Assembly: GCF_014304815.1 (NCBI RefSeq)
Contig: NZ_CP047958.1
Span: 310,001-374,000 of the forward strand
Source of the DNA: Synechococcus sp. MIT S9220
Lineage (GTDB): Bacteria > Cyanobacteriota > Cyanobacteriia > PCC-6307 > Cyanobiaceae
Direction of reading: 5' to 3'
DNA length: 64,000 nucleotides
Shown here piece by piece: positions 36,829-45,457 of this stretch; position 1 is the stretch's first letter, and each line of letters begins with the position of its first letter. Below the pieces are notes generated by a model. That model had not been told where the DNA came from. It searched no databases and saw nothing but the letters and a program-made list of their open reading frames with translations. Made by a program: the position numbers and the translations under genes.

Positions 36829-37002
36829 TCAGCGCTTCGCAAATTTCGCCCTGGCTTCGGCGTAAAACGCTGAATCGATGAAGTCGAGCTGGCACTCCTG
36901 TGCCATTGATTCAATTCTGCGGCGAACGGCTGGTCGCACAAAAAAAGGAACTTCCTTGAGCGACTGTTCCGCATCAGCACTCCAATTCAACCTTGATCTC
37001 AT
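36829..37002 (-). CDS. PCP_red-domain small protein
   Basis: 57 residues: MRSRLNWSADAEQSLKEVPF, then FVRPAVRRRIESMAQECQLDF and IDSAFYAEARAKFAKR. The pattern W-x-x-x-A-x-x-x-L-x-x-V-P-F-F-V-R...R-x-x-I-E-x-x-A resembles the C-terminal PCP_red domain found in the light-independent protochlorophyllide reductase ChlB and in stand-alone cyanobacterial proteins. The ATG is 10 bases from the 3' end of tRNA-Ala on the same strand, with a GAGG ribosome-binding site in that gap. Function unknown. Confidence 0.72.
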   Translation of the reverse strand: MRSRLNWSADAEQSLKEVPFFVRPAVRRRIESMAQECQLDFIDSAFYAEARAKFAKR

Positions 37003-37012
37003 AAGACCTCGA

Positions 37013-37085
37013 TGGAGAATAGGGGATTTGAACCCCTGACCTCTGCGGTGCGATCGCAGCGCTCTACCAGCTGAGCTAATTCCCC
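37013..37085 (-). tRNA. tRNA-Ala(CGC)
   Basis: 73 nt on the minus strand. The acceptor GGGGAAT pairs with ATTCTCC, giving the G3:U70 wobble that is the alanine identity element. D arm AGCTCAGCTGGTAGAGC and T arm CAGGGGTTCAAATCCCCTA are standard. Anticodon stem CTGCG/CGCAG encloses loop ATCGCAC with anticodon CGC (GCG codons). Discriminator A; CCA not encoded. Confidence 0.95.
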
Positions 37086-37156
37086 GGACAGAGCAACTTA
37101 GCGCCGGTTTTCCAACGCACTCGAAGGCAAAATGATCATCAGTGCTTCATGCCTGC

Positions 37157-37360
37157 ATGCTGATCACTCCGGAGCGACTGGCTTCATTTGATGAGGCAGC
37201 TGTTGCGACACTGGCGCGCCGTTTGGAGTACGACGACTACCCAACCCCCTTTGAAGGTCTGAATGACTGGCATCTCTTGAGAGCCCTCGCCATTCATCGA
37301 CCGGAGCTCACCGCTCCATACGTCCATTTGATCGATCAGGAACCCTTCGACGAGGACTGA
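37157..37360 (+). CDS. DUF2555-like small protein
   Basis: 67 residues, MLITPERLASFDEAAVATLA followed by RRLEYDDYPTPFEGLNDWHLLRALAIHRPEL and an acidic end. This matches a short cyanobacterial family (DUF2555) of unknown function. A GTG at 37142 would add five residues; the ATG at 37157 fits better. Four bases separate its stop from the coaBC ATG, so both are likely co-transcribed. Confidence 0.75.
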   Translation: MLITPERLASFDEAAVATLARRLEYDDYPTPFEGLNDWHLLRALAIHRPELTAPYVHLIDQEPFDED

Positions 37361-37364
37361 GCCA

Positions 37365-38627
37365 ATGCCGGGGCTACTCAAAGGACGACGGGTGCTGGTC
37401 GCTGCCTCTGGGAGTATTGCGGCTGTCAAGACTCCGCTGTTGGTCAGTGCGCTTGTGCAGGCCGGGGCTCAGGTCCGCTGTGTGCTCACTGAAAGTGCTG
37501 CCCGTTTGGTGAGCCCGGTGGCTCTGGCAACGCTCAGTCGTCAACCCTGCCTGCAGGACGCCGACCAGTGGGACCCTGCGTGCCCTCGCCCACTGCATAT
37601 CGAACTGGCTGAATGGGCGGATCTCGTGGTGGTGGCCCCGCTCAGTGCAACATCACTGTCCCGCTGGGTGCAGGGTGATGGTGAGGGATTGCTGGCCAGC
37701 CTTCTTCTGGCTTGTGAGTGCCCAGTTGTGGCGGCGCCAGCGATGAACACAGCCATGTGGACACACCCAGCTGTGCAGCGCAACTGGGGCCTTCTGCTAG
37801 ACGATCCTCGAGTGCTGCCCCTGGCGCCTGAGGGGGGTCTGCTCGCCTGTGATCGTCTGGGTACGGGCCGTATGGCTGATCCCGTCAGGATTGAACTGGC
37901 TGCCGCCAGCGCCCTCTTGCAAGCCGATGCTGAGGGCCACCTCAAATCCGACTGGCGCGGGAGACATGTGCTGGTGAGCGCCGGGCCAACTCTGGAAGCT
38001 TTGGACCGTGTCCGCGTTCTCTCTAACCGCAGCAGTGGCCGCATGGGTGTTTTGTTGGCTCAGGCCGCTCATCTGCGCGGTGCCACCGTTGATTTGGTGC
38101 ATGGCCCGCTGCAAGTTCCACCGTCCTGGTTGGAAGGTCTGCAGTGTCATGCAGTGGTGGGAAGTGCCGCCATGGACGACAGGATCCAACAGCTGCAGCC
38201 GAAAGCAGATGCGGTGTTGATGTGCGCTGCTGTCGCCGATTTGCGCCGTACCAGTCCCACTGATGTTGAGAAGCTGCCGAAAGACCAGCTGATTGAGTCG
38301 CTGGAGGGTGGTTGGGAGCCAGTGCCTGATCTGCTTCAGTCACTGGTGAGCAGGCGCCCCGCGGGTCAGTCTGTGCTGGGTTTTGCCGCCCTGACAGGAA
38401 CCGATGAGCAACTGCTTGAGCTCGGCCGCCGAAAGTTTCAGGCCAAGGGCTGTGATCTGTTGATGGTCAATCCTGTCGACCGAATCGGTCAGGGGCTCGA
38501 CAGTGATCAGAACGCCGGCTGGCTTTTGGGTCCAGGCGATCGCCATCAGGTCTGTCCCCTCGAAGACAAGCTCGTGTTGTCTCATCGCTTGCTGGACCGA
38601 CTGTCAGAGATCAAGCAGCCCTCTTGA
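37365..38627 (+). CDS. coaBC: phosphopantothenoylcysteine synthetase/decarboxylase
   Basis: 420-residue bifunctional enzyme of coenzyme A biosynthesis. The CoaC flavodoxin-like half shows ILVAASGSIAAVK-type start, LHIELAEWADLVVVAPLSA (catalytic His region), APAMNTAMW and the GGLLACDRLGTGRM loop. The CoaB half begins near residue 200 (RHVLVSAGPTLEALDRVRVLSNRSSGRMG). Family layout is complete. Follows DUF2555. Confidence 0.95.
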   Translation: MPGLLKGRRVLVAASGSIAAVKTPLLVSALVQAGAQVRCVLTESAARLVSPVALATLSRQPCLQDADQWDPACPRPLHIELAEWADLVVVAPLSATSLSRWVQGDGEGLLASLLLACECPVVAAPAMNTAMWTHPAVQRNWGLLLDDPRVLPLAPEGGLLACDRLGTGRMADPVRIELAAASALLQADAEGHLKSDWRGRHVLVSAGPTLEALDRVRVLSNRSSGRMGVLLAQAAHLRGATVDLVHGPLQVPPSWLEGLQCHAVVGSAAMDDRIQQLQPKADAVLMCAAVADLRRTSPTDVEKLPKDQLIESLEGGWEPVPDLLQSLVSRRPAGQSVLGFAALTGTDEQLLELGRRKFQAKGCDLLMVNPVDRIGQGLDSDQNAGWLLGPGDRHQVCPLEDKLVLSHRLLDRLSEIKQPS

Positions 38628-38740
38628 TCAAGCATCCCTCTTGACCAAGCAGCCATATCGGCGGGATCCTGCTCAAGAAGGTCGATGCATGTGCGCAGTT
38701 GCAGGCGGGCGATAGAGGGCCAGCCGCTGCTGCGATCCAT
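38582..38740 (-). CDS. possible 52-residue protein upstream of psbO
   Basis: MDRSSGWPSIARLQLRTCID followed by LLEQDPADMAAWSRGMLDQEG looks like a short helical, TPR-like peptide and does not have the composition of random sequence. It lies in the 322-base stretch between coaBC and psbO, antisense to both, and overlaps the coaBC end by 46 bases. Nothing else in that stretch is clear except a TTGACA at 38884-38889 that may be part of the psbO promoter. Speculative. Confidence 0.35.
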   Translation of the reverse strand: MDRSSGWPSIARLQLRTCIDLLEQDPADMAAWSRGMLDQEGCLISDSRSSKR

Positions 38741-38949
38741 CGTTTTAAGCAATGCGAACAGCTTTGGGCGGTTCCTGAAGGCTTGCCCGAAACGCATCGT
38801 CCTGGATGGTTTCACTGCCGTTGTGTTGCATGGAGAACACTTCACGTTGTTGAGACGTGCAAAAGGCAAGCCGGTGCGGCCGTTTGACACCTGTAAGATC
38901 CGCCTGTCCGGTGGACTTCGTCTACAGCCGGCGTTTCGGCTTTTCCTCC

Positions 38950-39771
38950 ATGCGCATCCGTCCTCTGCTGGCCCTTGTGCTGGCTTTCTGTCTGACCTTC
39001 GTCACTGCCTGCAGCGGAGATGCTCAGGCAGTTGATCGCTCGAACATCACGTACGACGACATCCGTAACACCGGCAAGGCGAATGATTGCCCCACGCTGC
39101 CTGAATCCGCACGTGGTTCCATTCCGCTGACTCCCGGCAACGACTATCAGCTGACTGCGATCTGCATGCATCCCAGCCAGGTCTTCGTCAAAGGTGAGCC
39201 TGCTAATAAGCGTCAGGAAGCCCAGTTCGTTGAGGGCAAGATCCTCACCCGTTACACCTCAAGTCTTGACCAGGTCTACGGAGACCTCGTTGTCGGTCAG
39301 AACGGCCTCTCCTTCAAAGAAGAAGGCGGTATTGACTTCCAGCCCATCACCGTTCTGGTTCCCGGTGGTGAGGAGTTCCCGTTCACCTTCTCCAGCAAGA
39401 ACCTCAAGGCTGAGGCTGAGGGCGCTGCCATCACCACCAGCACGGACTTCGAAGGTGAGTACCGCACACCGAGCTACCGCACCAGTAACTTCATCGATCC
39501 CAAGGGTCGTGCTCTCACAACCGGTGTGGACTATCCCCAGGGTCTGATCGGCCTCGGTGGTGATTACCAGAAGCTCGATAAGGAAAACAAGAAGCGCTAC
39601 ATCGACGGTCAGGGTGTGATGAGCCTGTCCATCACCAAAGTCGATCCCGAAACCGGCGAATTCGCTGGAGTGTTCTCCGCCATTCAGCCTTCCGACTCAG
39701 ATATGGGTGGTCGTGAAGTTGTTGACGTGAAGATCACCGGAGAGCTTTACGGCCAGCTGGAAGAAGCCTGA
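38950..39771 (+). CDS. psbO: photosystem II manganese-stabilising protein PsbO
   Basis: 273-residue lumenal extrinsic subunit that stabilises the oxygen-evolving Mn cluster. A lipoprotein-like signal peptide (MRIRPLLALVLAFCLTFVTA followed by CSGDAQA) precedes the mature beta-barrel. Landmarks: LTYDDI-type ITYDDIRNTGKANDCPTL, the Cys pair of the conserved disulfide (NDCPTL and AICMHP), FEGEYRTPSYRTSNFIDPKGR and GGREVVDVKITGELYG. The ATG at 38950 gives the signal peptide; the frame upstream is non-coding. A strong terminator follows. Confidence 0.97.
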   Translation: MRIRPLLALVLAFCLTFVTACSGDAQAVDRSNITYDDIRNTGKANDCPTLPESARGSIPLTPGNDYQLTAICMHPSQVFVKGEPANKRQEAQFVEGKILTRYTSSLDQVYGDLVVGQNGLSFKEEGGIDFQPITVLVPGGEEFPFTFSSKNLKAEAEGAAITTSTDFEGEYRTPSYRTSNFIDPKGRALTTGVDYPQGLIGLGGDYQKLDKENKKRYIDGQGVMSLSITKVDPETGEFAGVFSAIQPSDSDMGGREVVDVKITGELYGQLEEA

Positions 39772-39799
39772 TTGCTTCAAAACAGTTCGCTCAGCAACG

Positions 39800-39820
39800 A
39801 GGGGCTTCGGCCCCTTTTTT
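39800..39820 (+). terminator. rho-independent terminator of psbO
   Basis: AGGGGC-TTCG-GCCCCT: a six-base stem with a stable TTCG tetraloop, followed immediately by five more T residues. It lies 28 bases after the psbO stop and isolates psbO from the ATP sulfurylase gene. Confidence 0.92.
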
Positions 39821-39899
39821 GTTGTGACCCCTTTTCGCTGAAGTCTCAGGCTGTTGTCTGGGAGAATCGCGCCGTCTTTCCAATCCACTCCGGCCTGTC

Positions 39900-41066
39900 A
39901 TGACTGCCAGCTCCCCTTCCTCTCAGACCGGTGTGATCGCTCCCTATGGCGGCACCCTGGTGGATTTGATGGTTCCAGAGGGTGACAAAGCTGCAGTGAA
40001 GGCCTCAGCCAGCAGCAGCATCGAATGCTCCGATCGCAATGCCTGTGACGTTGAGCTGCTGGTGGTCGGTGGCTTCTCCCCTGAAAGGGGTTTCATGCAC
40101 CAGGCCGATTACGACGCCGTGGTGGCCGGGAACCGCACCACCTCGGGGTATCTCTTCGGACTGCCGATCGTGATGGACACCGACCGTGAGGACATCACGG
40201 TCGGGCAGAAGATTCTGCTCACCTACAAGGGCCAGGATCTTGCTGTGCTCACCGTTGAGGACAAGTGGGAGCCAGACAAGGTCATTGAGGCCAAGGGTTG
40301 CTACGGCACCACATCCTTGGAACATCCGGCTGTGCGCATGATCGCCACAGAGCGTCGCCGTTTCTACCTCGGTGGTCTGATTCAGGGCCTTGAACTGCCG
40401 TCGCGTGTGTTCCCCTGCAAAACCCCGGCTGAGGTCCGTGCTGGCCTCCCTGAAGGAGAGGACGTTGTGGCCTTCCAGTGTCGCAATCCCATCCACAGAG
40501 CCCATTACGAGCTGTTCACTCGGGCCCTGCATGCCAGCAACGTCAGTGAGAACGCAGTGGTGCTCGTGCATCCAACCTGCGGGCCCACCCAGCAGGATGA
40601 CATTCCTGGAGCTGTTCGATTCCAGACCTACGAGCGACTTGCGGCCGAGGTGGATAACGCTCGGATCCGCTGGGCTTACCTGCCCTACGCCATGCATATG
40701 GCAGGCCCCCGTGAGGCTTTGCAGCACATGATCATTCGCCGTAATTACGGCTGCACCCACTTCATCATTGGGCGTGACATGGCCGGCTGTAAGTCTTCCC
40801 TGAGCGGTGATGACTTCTACGGTCCCTACGACGCTCAGAACTTTGCCAAGGAGTGTGCGCCTGAGCTCACCATGGAAACCGTGCCCTCTCTCAACCTCGT
40901 CTACACCGAGGAGGAGGGCTACGTCACCGCGGAACACGCCGAGGCCAGAGGGCTGCATGTCAAGAAGCTCAGCGGCACTCAGTTCCGCAAGATGCTGCGC
41001 AGCGGTGAAGAGATCCCCGAGTGGTTTGCCTTCAAGAGCGTCGTGGATGTACTCCGGTCCACCTGA
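39900..41066 (+). CDS. sat: ATP sulfurylase
   Basis: 388-residue enzyme activating sulfate to adenylyl sulfate. It has FQCRNPIHRAHYELFTRAL (the HxxH nucleotide motif), VHPTCGPTQQDDIP, the YAMHMAGPREALQHMIIRRNYG segment and GRDMAGCKSS. No APS kinase domain is fused. The ATG at 39900 (MTASSPSSQTGVIAPYGG) fits the family N-terminus. psbO precedes it behind a terminator, and ftsH follows after 46 bases. Confidence 0.96.
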   Translation: MTASSPSSQTGVIAPYGGTLVDLMVPEGDKAAVKASASSSIECSDRNACDVELLVVGGFSPERGFMHQADYDAVVAGNRTTSGYLFGLPIVMDTDREDITVGQKILLTYKGQDLAVLTVEDKWEPDKVIEAKGCYGTTSLEHPAVRMIATERRRFYLGGLIQGLELPSRVFPCKTPAEVRAGLPEGEDVVAFQCRNPIHRAHYELFTRALHASNVSENAVVLVHPTCGPTQQDDIPGAVRFQTYERLAAEVDNARIRWAYLPYAMHMAGPREALQHMIIRRNYGCTHFIIGRDMAGCKSSLSGDDFYGPYDAQNFAKECAPELTMETVPSLNLVYTEEEGYVTAEHAEARGLHVKKLSGTQFRKMLRSGEEIPEWFAFKSVVDVLRST

Positions 41067-41112
41067 GCTCTCAACTACCTATTAACATTCCTTCATCAGA
41101 GGCGGAAGACCC

Positions 41113-42966
41113 TTGAACAAACGTTGGCGGAACATCGGCCTTGGTGCCCTCCTCGTGCTCGCGATCGTTGTCATCGCACCGGCTTTCTTTGGTGGCGCCG
41201 GCAACCCTCAACCCGAGGCACGCTCACTTCGCTACAGCGATTTTGTGGAGAGGGTCCAGGAAGATCAGGTCAGCAGAGTGCTTCTTTCACCCGATCGTGG
41301 TACAGCTCAGGTTGTCGAGACCGATGGTCGCCGCGCTGAGGTGAATCTGGCGCCCGACAAGGACCTCCTCAAGCTGCTCACCGATCACAACGTTGATATC
41401 GCTGTTCAGCCCTCGCGCCAGCCCGGCGCTTGGCAGCAGGCCGCTTCAAGCCTGATCTTCCCCTTGCTGTTGTTGGGTGGGTTGTTTTTCCTCTTCCGTC
41501 GTGCCCAGTCCGGTGGCGGCGGTGGTAATCAGGCCATGAACTTTGGCAAAAGCAAGGCTCGTGTGCAAATGGAGCCTTCCACGCAAACCACGTTTGGTGA
41601 CGTTGCGGGTGTTGAAGGTGCAAAGCTCGAACTCACTGAAGTCGTTGACTTCCTCAAGAACCCTGACCGCTTCACCGCTGTAGGAGCCACGATCCCTAAA
41701 GGTGTTCTGCTGGTCGGCCCTCCAGGTACCGGTAAGACTTTGCTTGCCAAAGCTGTGGCTGGTGAGGCCAGCGTTCCTTTCTTCTCGATCTCCGGTTCGG
41801 AGTTTGTCGAGATGTTTGTCGGCGTTGGTGCGAGCCGTGTTCGTGATCTTTTTGAACAGGCGAAGAAAAACGCACCCTGCATCATCTTCATTGACGAAAT
41901 CGATGCGGTCGGTCGCCAGCGTGGAGCTGGCATGGGTGGCGGCAATGACGAGCGTGAACAGACACTGAATCAGTTGCTCACCGAAATGGATGGTTTCGAG
42001 GGCAATACCGGAATCATCATTGTTGCGGCCACCAACCGCCCTGATGTCCTCGACTCAGCTCTGATGCGTCCGGGACGTTTTGACCGTCAGGTCACGGTGG
42101 ATCGACCCGACTACGCAGGTCGTCTACAGATCCTCGGAGTGCATGCTCGCGGCAAGACGTTGTCCAAAGATGTCGACCTCGACAAGGTGGCTCGCCGAAC
42201 TCCTGGCTATACGGGGGCCGACCTGTCCAACCTGCTGAACGAAGCTGCAATCCTTGCTGCCAGGCGTGATCTGAGCGAAGTCAGTAATGACGAGATCAGT
42301 GATGCCATCGAGCGGGTGATGGCGGGTCCTGAGAAAAAGGACAGCGTGATGAGTGATCGCCGTAAGCGGCTCGTTGCCTATCACGAGGCCGGTCATGCTC
42401 TGGTTGGTGCCCTTATGCCTGACTACGACCCGGTTCAGAAGATTTCGATCATTCCCCGTGGAAATGCCGGTGGTCTGACCTTCTTCACTCCCAGTGAGGA
42501 GCGGATGGAGTCAGGCCTGTATTCCCGCACTTACCTGCAGAACCAGATGGCCGTTGCGCTCGGCGGTCGTGTTGCTGAAGAGATCGTCTACGGAGAAGAC
42601 GAAGTCACCACAGGTGCTTCCAATGACCTCCAGCAAGTTGCTTCAACTGCAAGACAAATGATCACCCGCTTCGGGATGAGCGACAAACTCGGACCTGTAG
42701 CGCTTGGTCGTTCCCAGGGAGGCATGTTCCTCGGACGTGATATCGCGGCTGAACGTGACTTCTCGGAAGACACTGCGGCAACCATCGACGAAGAAGTTTC
42801 TGATCTTGTTGCTCTGGCCTACAAGCGTGCCACCAAGGTTCTTGTCGACAACCGCTCTGTGCTCGATGAGCTCGCAGACATGCTCGTGGACCAGGAAACT
42901 GTGGATGCAGAAGAGTTTCAGGAACTGCTGATTCGCAGTGATGTCCGTATTGCCGAATACGTCTGA
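41113..42966 (+). CDS. ftsH: ATP-dependent zinc metalloprotease FtsH
   Basis: 617-residue thylakoid or plasma-membrane AAA+ protease. Two N-terminal membrane helices (about 7-27 and 109-128) flank the lumenal domain. Walker A GPPGTGKT, Walker [12 protein letters not shown], the pore motif FVEMFVG, the SRH region and the zinc site HEAGH are all present. The start is TTG at 41113. In cyanobacteria such FtsH complexes degrade photodamaged D1 during photosystem II repair; which paralogue this is cannot be fixed here. Confidence 0.96.
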   Translation: MNKRWRNIGLGALLVLAIVVIAPAFFGGAGNPQPEARSLRYSDFVERVQEDQVSRVLLSPDRGTAQVVETDGRRAEVNLAPDKDLLKLLTDHNVDIAVQPSRQPGAWQQAASSLIFPLLLLGGLFFLFRRAQSGGGGGNQAMNFGKSKARVQMEPSTQTTFGDVAGVEGAKLELTEVVDFLKNPDRFTAVGATIPKGVLLVGPPGTGKTLLAKAVAGEASVPFFSISGSEFVEMFVGVGASRVRDLFEQAKKNAPCIIFIDEIDAVGRQRGAGMGGGNDEREQTLNQLLTEMDGFEGNTGIIIVAATNRPDVLDSALMRPGRFDRQVTVDRPDYAGRLQILGVHARGKTLSKDVDLDKVARRTPGYTGADLSNLLNEAAILAARRDLSEVSNDEISDAIERVMAGPEKKDSVMSDRRKRLVAYHEAGHALVGALMPDYDPVQKISIIPRGNAGGLTFFTPSEERMESGLYSRTYLQNQMAVALGGRVAEEIVYGEDEVTTGASNDLQQVASTARQMITRFGMSDKLGPVALGRSQGGMFLGRDIAAERDFSEDTAATIDEEVSDLVALAYKRATKVLVDNRSVLDELADMLVDQETVDAEEFQELLIRSDVRIAEYV

Positions 42967-43594
42967 AACTGATCTGGGGTTGATTCGCTCGTTGCGGATC
43001 CAACCCCTTTTGGTTGTTTTGCGTCCAGAACGCATTGATCTGGAGGCAGTTTTTTTCACCACCCGTCTCTGCCGTCAGCTCGATCAGCTGGTAGAGGCGG
43101 GTGTTCAGCATGTAGAGATCGCATGGATTGATCATCCCCGCTGGCGTGATCTTGTGATCGCAGCGAGGTCTCGTCATCCACGTCTGTCCCTTGGAGCGGC
43201 ATCGATCACGCAGCAATCGGCTCTGCAGCAGGTTGCTGAGCTTGGATTCAGCTACGCCATGTCGCCGCTGTTGGATCGGGAGTTACAGCAACAAGCGAAG
43301 CAGCTTGATTTTTTGTTGGTCCCAGGTGTGATGACTCCCTCCGAGATCAGGCAAGCCTGTGATTTGGGTTGCCGTTTGGTGAAGTTGTTTCCGGCAAGCG
43401 TGGTTGGGCGCAGCTTTTATCGTCAGATCGCTGCGCCGATGGGGAATCTCCCTTTCATGATTGCTGCTGGAGGCTTGCGTGCCGGTGACCTCTACTCCTG
43501 GCTCGATGCTGGATATGACGCCATCGCGCTTGGTCGAACTGTGTTCGAAAACAATGATTTTGATCCCTCCCTTGCCGCCTGGATTGGCGCATGA
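42941..43594 (+). CDS. KDPG/KHG aldolase-family protein
   Basis: 217 residues with a TIM-barrel class I aldolase pattern: QHVEIAWIDHP (Glu of the active site), FLLVPGVMTPSEI and the Schiff-base Lys in CRLVKLFPAS, ending in AAGGLRAGD and IALGRTVF. It resembles 2-keto-3-deoxy-6-phosphogluconate/4-hydroxy-2-oxoglutarate aldolase (Eda). GTG at 42938 directly precedes the ATG; both overlap the ftsH end, so it is likely co-expressed with ftsH. Physiological substrate uncertain. Confidence 0.85.
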   Translation: MSVLPNTSETDLGLIRSLRIQPLLVVLRPERIDLEAVFFTTRLCRQLDQLVEAGVQHVEIAWIDHPRWRDLVIAARSRHPRLSLGAASITQQSALQQVAELGFSYAMSPLLDRELQQQAKQLDFLLVPGVMTPSEIRQACDLGCRLVKLFPASVVGRSFYRQIAAPMGNLPFMIAAGGLRAGDLYSWLDAGYDAIALGRTVFENNDFDPSLAAWIGA

Positions 43595-43646
43595 GTGGTA
43601 GCGATGAGACCCATCTGCTACAGATAAGAGAGATGTTTCAGGAACA

Positions 43647-44318
43647 ATGTCTCAGCTATCCATCAAGTTGAGCGACAAAGCTGATGCTTTGATCGCTCAG
43701 TTGCAGAAGGAAATTTTCAATCGACGTCGCAAGAAGGTCACCGCCTCCGGCGTCGTGGAGACTCTGGTCGAAAGCGGGGCTCGCTCGCAGTCCGACAAGC
43801 GTTTCTCAACCTCCTGGGTCAATCTCATTCAGGACATTGAAAAGGCCGCCAAGCTGGCCAATGCCCATGGCAGCAAACCCTCTTCACTCAGCGATGAGGA
43901 GTGGGTGATGGTGTTGAGCCATCGCAACCGCCAGTCCCCTGGTAAGCCTGCACGTCAGTCAGCTGCCAAAAAGCCTGCCGCTAAAAAGCCTGCGGCCAAG
44001 AAATCTGTGGCCAAAAAGCCCGCTGCCAAAAAGCGGGCTGCAGTGAAGGCTTCCACGGCCAAGGCTCCCGCAGCGAAAGCCGCAGTCGCCAAGACTTCCG
44101 TGAAGAAATCCGCTTCACGCAAGCCGGCCACGACGAGAGCCGCCAAAAAGACGACGACAACGTCGACAACCGTGAGCACTGCGAGCAAGCCACGCTCGGC
44201 TCGTCGTGCCCGCAAGGCCACCAAGTCATCGGCATCCGGGTCAGTGGCCGGACGCATGGCCAAGGCCGCAGCTCAGCTGGGGAGCGGAAGCGGCATTACG
44301 TCTCCGGCTCGCAGCTGA
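43647..44318 (+). CDS. histone H1-like Lys/Ala-rich protein
   Basis: 223 residues in two parts. Residues 1-100 are a compact charged region (MSQLSIKLSDKADALIAQLQ, later SDEEWVMVLSHRNRQ). Residues 105-205 are a strongly basic low-complexity tail of AAKKPAAKKP-type repeats, like eukaryotic H1 and bacterial H1-like proteins. I infer a nucleic-acid-binding or compacting role; the N-terminal half has no clear family. Downstream, an 11-bp hairpin separates it from aroC. Confidence 0.8.
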   Translation: MSQLSIKLSDKADALIAQLQKEIFNRRRKKVTASGVVETLVESGARSQSDKRFSTSWVNLIQDIEKAAKLANAHGSKPSSLSDEEWVMVLSHRNRQSPGKPARQSAAKKPAAKKPAAKKSVAKKPAAKKRAAVKASTAKAPAAKAAVAKTSVKKSASRKPATTRAAKKTTTTSTTVSTASKPRSARRARKATKSSASGSVAGRMAKAAAQLGSGSGITSPARS

Positions 44319-44325
44319 ATCACCA

Positions 44326-44351
44326 AGTGCAGCCTCACCAGAGGCTGCACT
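44326..44351. terminator. 11-bp hairpin between the H1-like gene and aroC
   Basis: AGTGCAGCCTC-ACCA-GAGGCTGCACT: an uninterrupted 11-bp stem with a four-base loop, beginning 8 bases after the H1-like stop and containing the last codons and stop of aroC. There is no T-run on either side, so it may be a U-tract-poor bidirectional terminator or an mRNA-stabilising structure. Confidence 0.6.
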
Positions 44352-45423
44352 GACCCTGTTGTCTGAGCAGGTGGTCGGCCAGAACCAGATTCACCATGGC
44401 CTCCACCATCGGCACGGCTCTGGGCAGCACACACGGGTCATGTCGACCTTTCGCGGCGAGGGTGGTGGCCTGTCCGCGATCGTTGATTGTTTGCTGCTCT
44501 TTGCGGATCGTTGCGGTGGGCTTGAAGGCCACCCGGATCACAATCGGCTCGCCGTTGCTGATGCCTCCCTGAATTCCTCCGGAATTGTTGGTGGCTGTGC
44601 GCAGCCGGCCTTCGTCGCTGGGCAGAAAGGCATCGTTGTGCTCGCTTCCTTTCAGCCGTGTGCCGGCGAAACCTGAGCCGATTTCGAACCCTTTGGTCGC
44701 GGGTAGTGACATCACCGCCTTAGCCAGATCCGCTTCCAGCTTGTCGAACACAGGCATTCCGAGGCCCACAGGAGGCCTGCGTACAACGCATTCGATCAGA
44801 CCTCCACAGGAGTCGCCCTCGCGGCCGATCGCCTCAATCCGCTCGATCATCCGATCGGCCATCGCAGCATCCGGACATCGCACGATGTTGGCTTCCACGG
44901 CTTCGCGGTTCACAGCATTGATGTCCACCGTTGCTTCGAGGTCATGAATGCGCCGGACCCAGGCCACGACCTCCGTGCCATGGACCTTGCTCAGCAACTG
45001 CCTGGCAATGGCACCAGCCGCCACGCGGCCGATCGTTTCGCGCGCCGATGCCCTGCCGCCGCCGCTGCGCGCCTGAATGCCGTATTTCGCTTGATAGGTG
45101 GCATCGGCGTGGGAGGGTCGAAAGGCAACCTCCATCTCCTGGTAATCCTGGGGTCGTTGATCTTTGTTGCGCACCACCATGGCAATCGGTGTGCCCAGGG
45201 TCATGCCATCCATGACACCGCTCAGGATCTCCACCTGATCGGCTTCCTTGCGCGGTGTGGTGATTTTGCTCTGGCCTGGTTTGCGCCGGTCTAGTTCGGC
45301 CTGAATCGCTGGCACGTCGAGTTCCAGTCGTGGCGGGCAACCCTCCAGGATCACGCCGACCCCGCCGCCATGGGACTCGCCGAAGGTGCTGATGCGGAAC
45401 AGGGTGCCGAAACTGCTGCCCAA
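44335..45423 (-). CDS. aroC: chorismate synthase
   Basis: 362-residue FMN-dependent enzyme making chorismate, the branch point to aromatic amino acids and quinones. It starts with [22 protein letters not shown] and carries [32 protein letters not shown] and [16 protein letters not shown], the family FMN/EPSP-binding motifs. Length is typical. Convergent with the H1-like gene. Confidence 0.96.
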   Translation of the reverse strand: MGSSFGTLFRISTFGESHGGGVGVILEGCPPRLELDVPAIQAELDRRKPGQSKITTPRKEADQVEILSGVMDGMTLGTPIAMVVRNKDQRPQDYQEMEVAFRPSHADATYQAKYGIQARSGGGRASARETIGRVAAGAIARQLLSKVHGTEVVAWVRRIHDLEATVDINAVNREAVEANIVRCPDAAMADRMIERIEAIGREGDSCGGLIECVVRRPPVGLGMPVFDKLEADLAKAVMSLPATKGFEIGSGFAGTRLKGSEHNDAFLPSDEGRLRTATNNSGGIQGGISNGEPIVIRVAFKPTATIRKEQQTINDRGQATTLAAKGRHDPCVLPRAVPMVEAMVNLVLADHLLRQQGQCSLW

Positions 45424-45457
45424 TGGAATGCTTTCTCTCGTTCGAGCGTAAGAGAGC

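Noticed and set aside
40005-40958. Long minus-strand open frame (about 317 codons) opposite the ATP sulfurylase gene
   Set aside because: It is the mirror of a conserved enzyme gene; codon bias of the plus strand leaves the antisense frame free of stops. No domain, no ribosome-binding site.
43955-44263. Minus-strand frame opposite the Lys/Ala repeat of the H1-like gene
   Set aside because: Created by the repeated codons (AAG/GCC give CTT/GGC); low complexity and no start signal.
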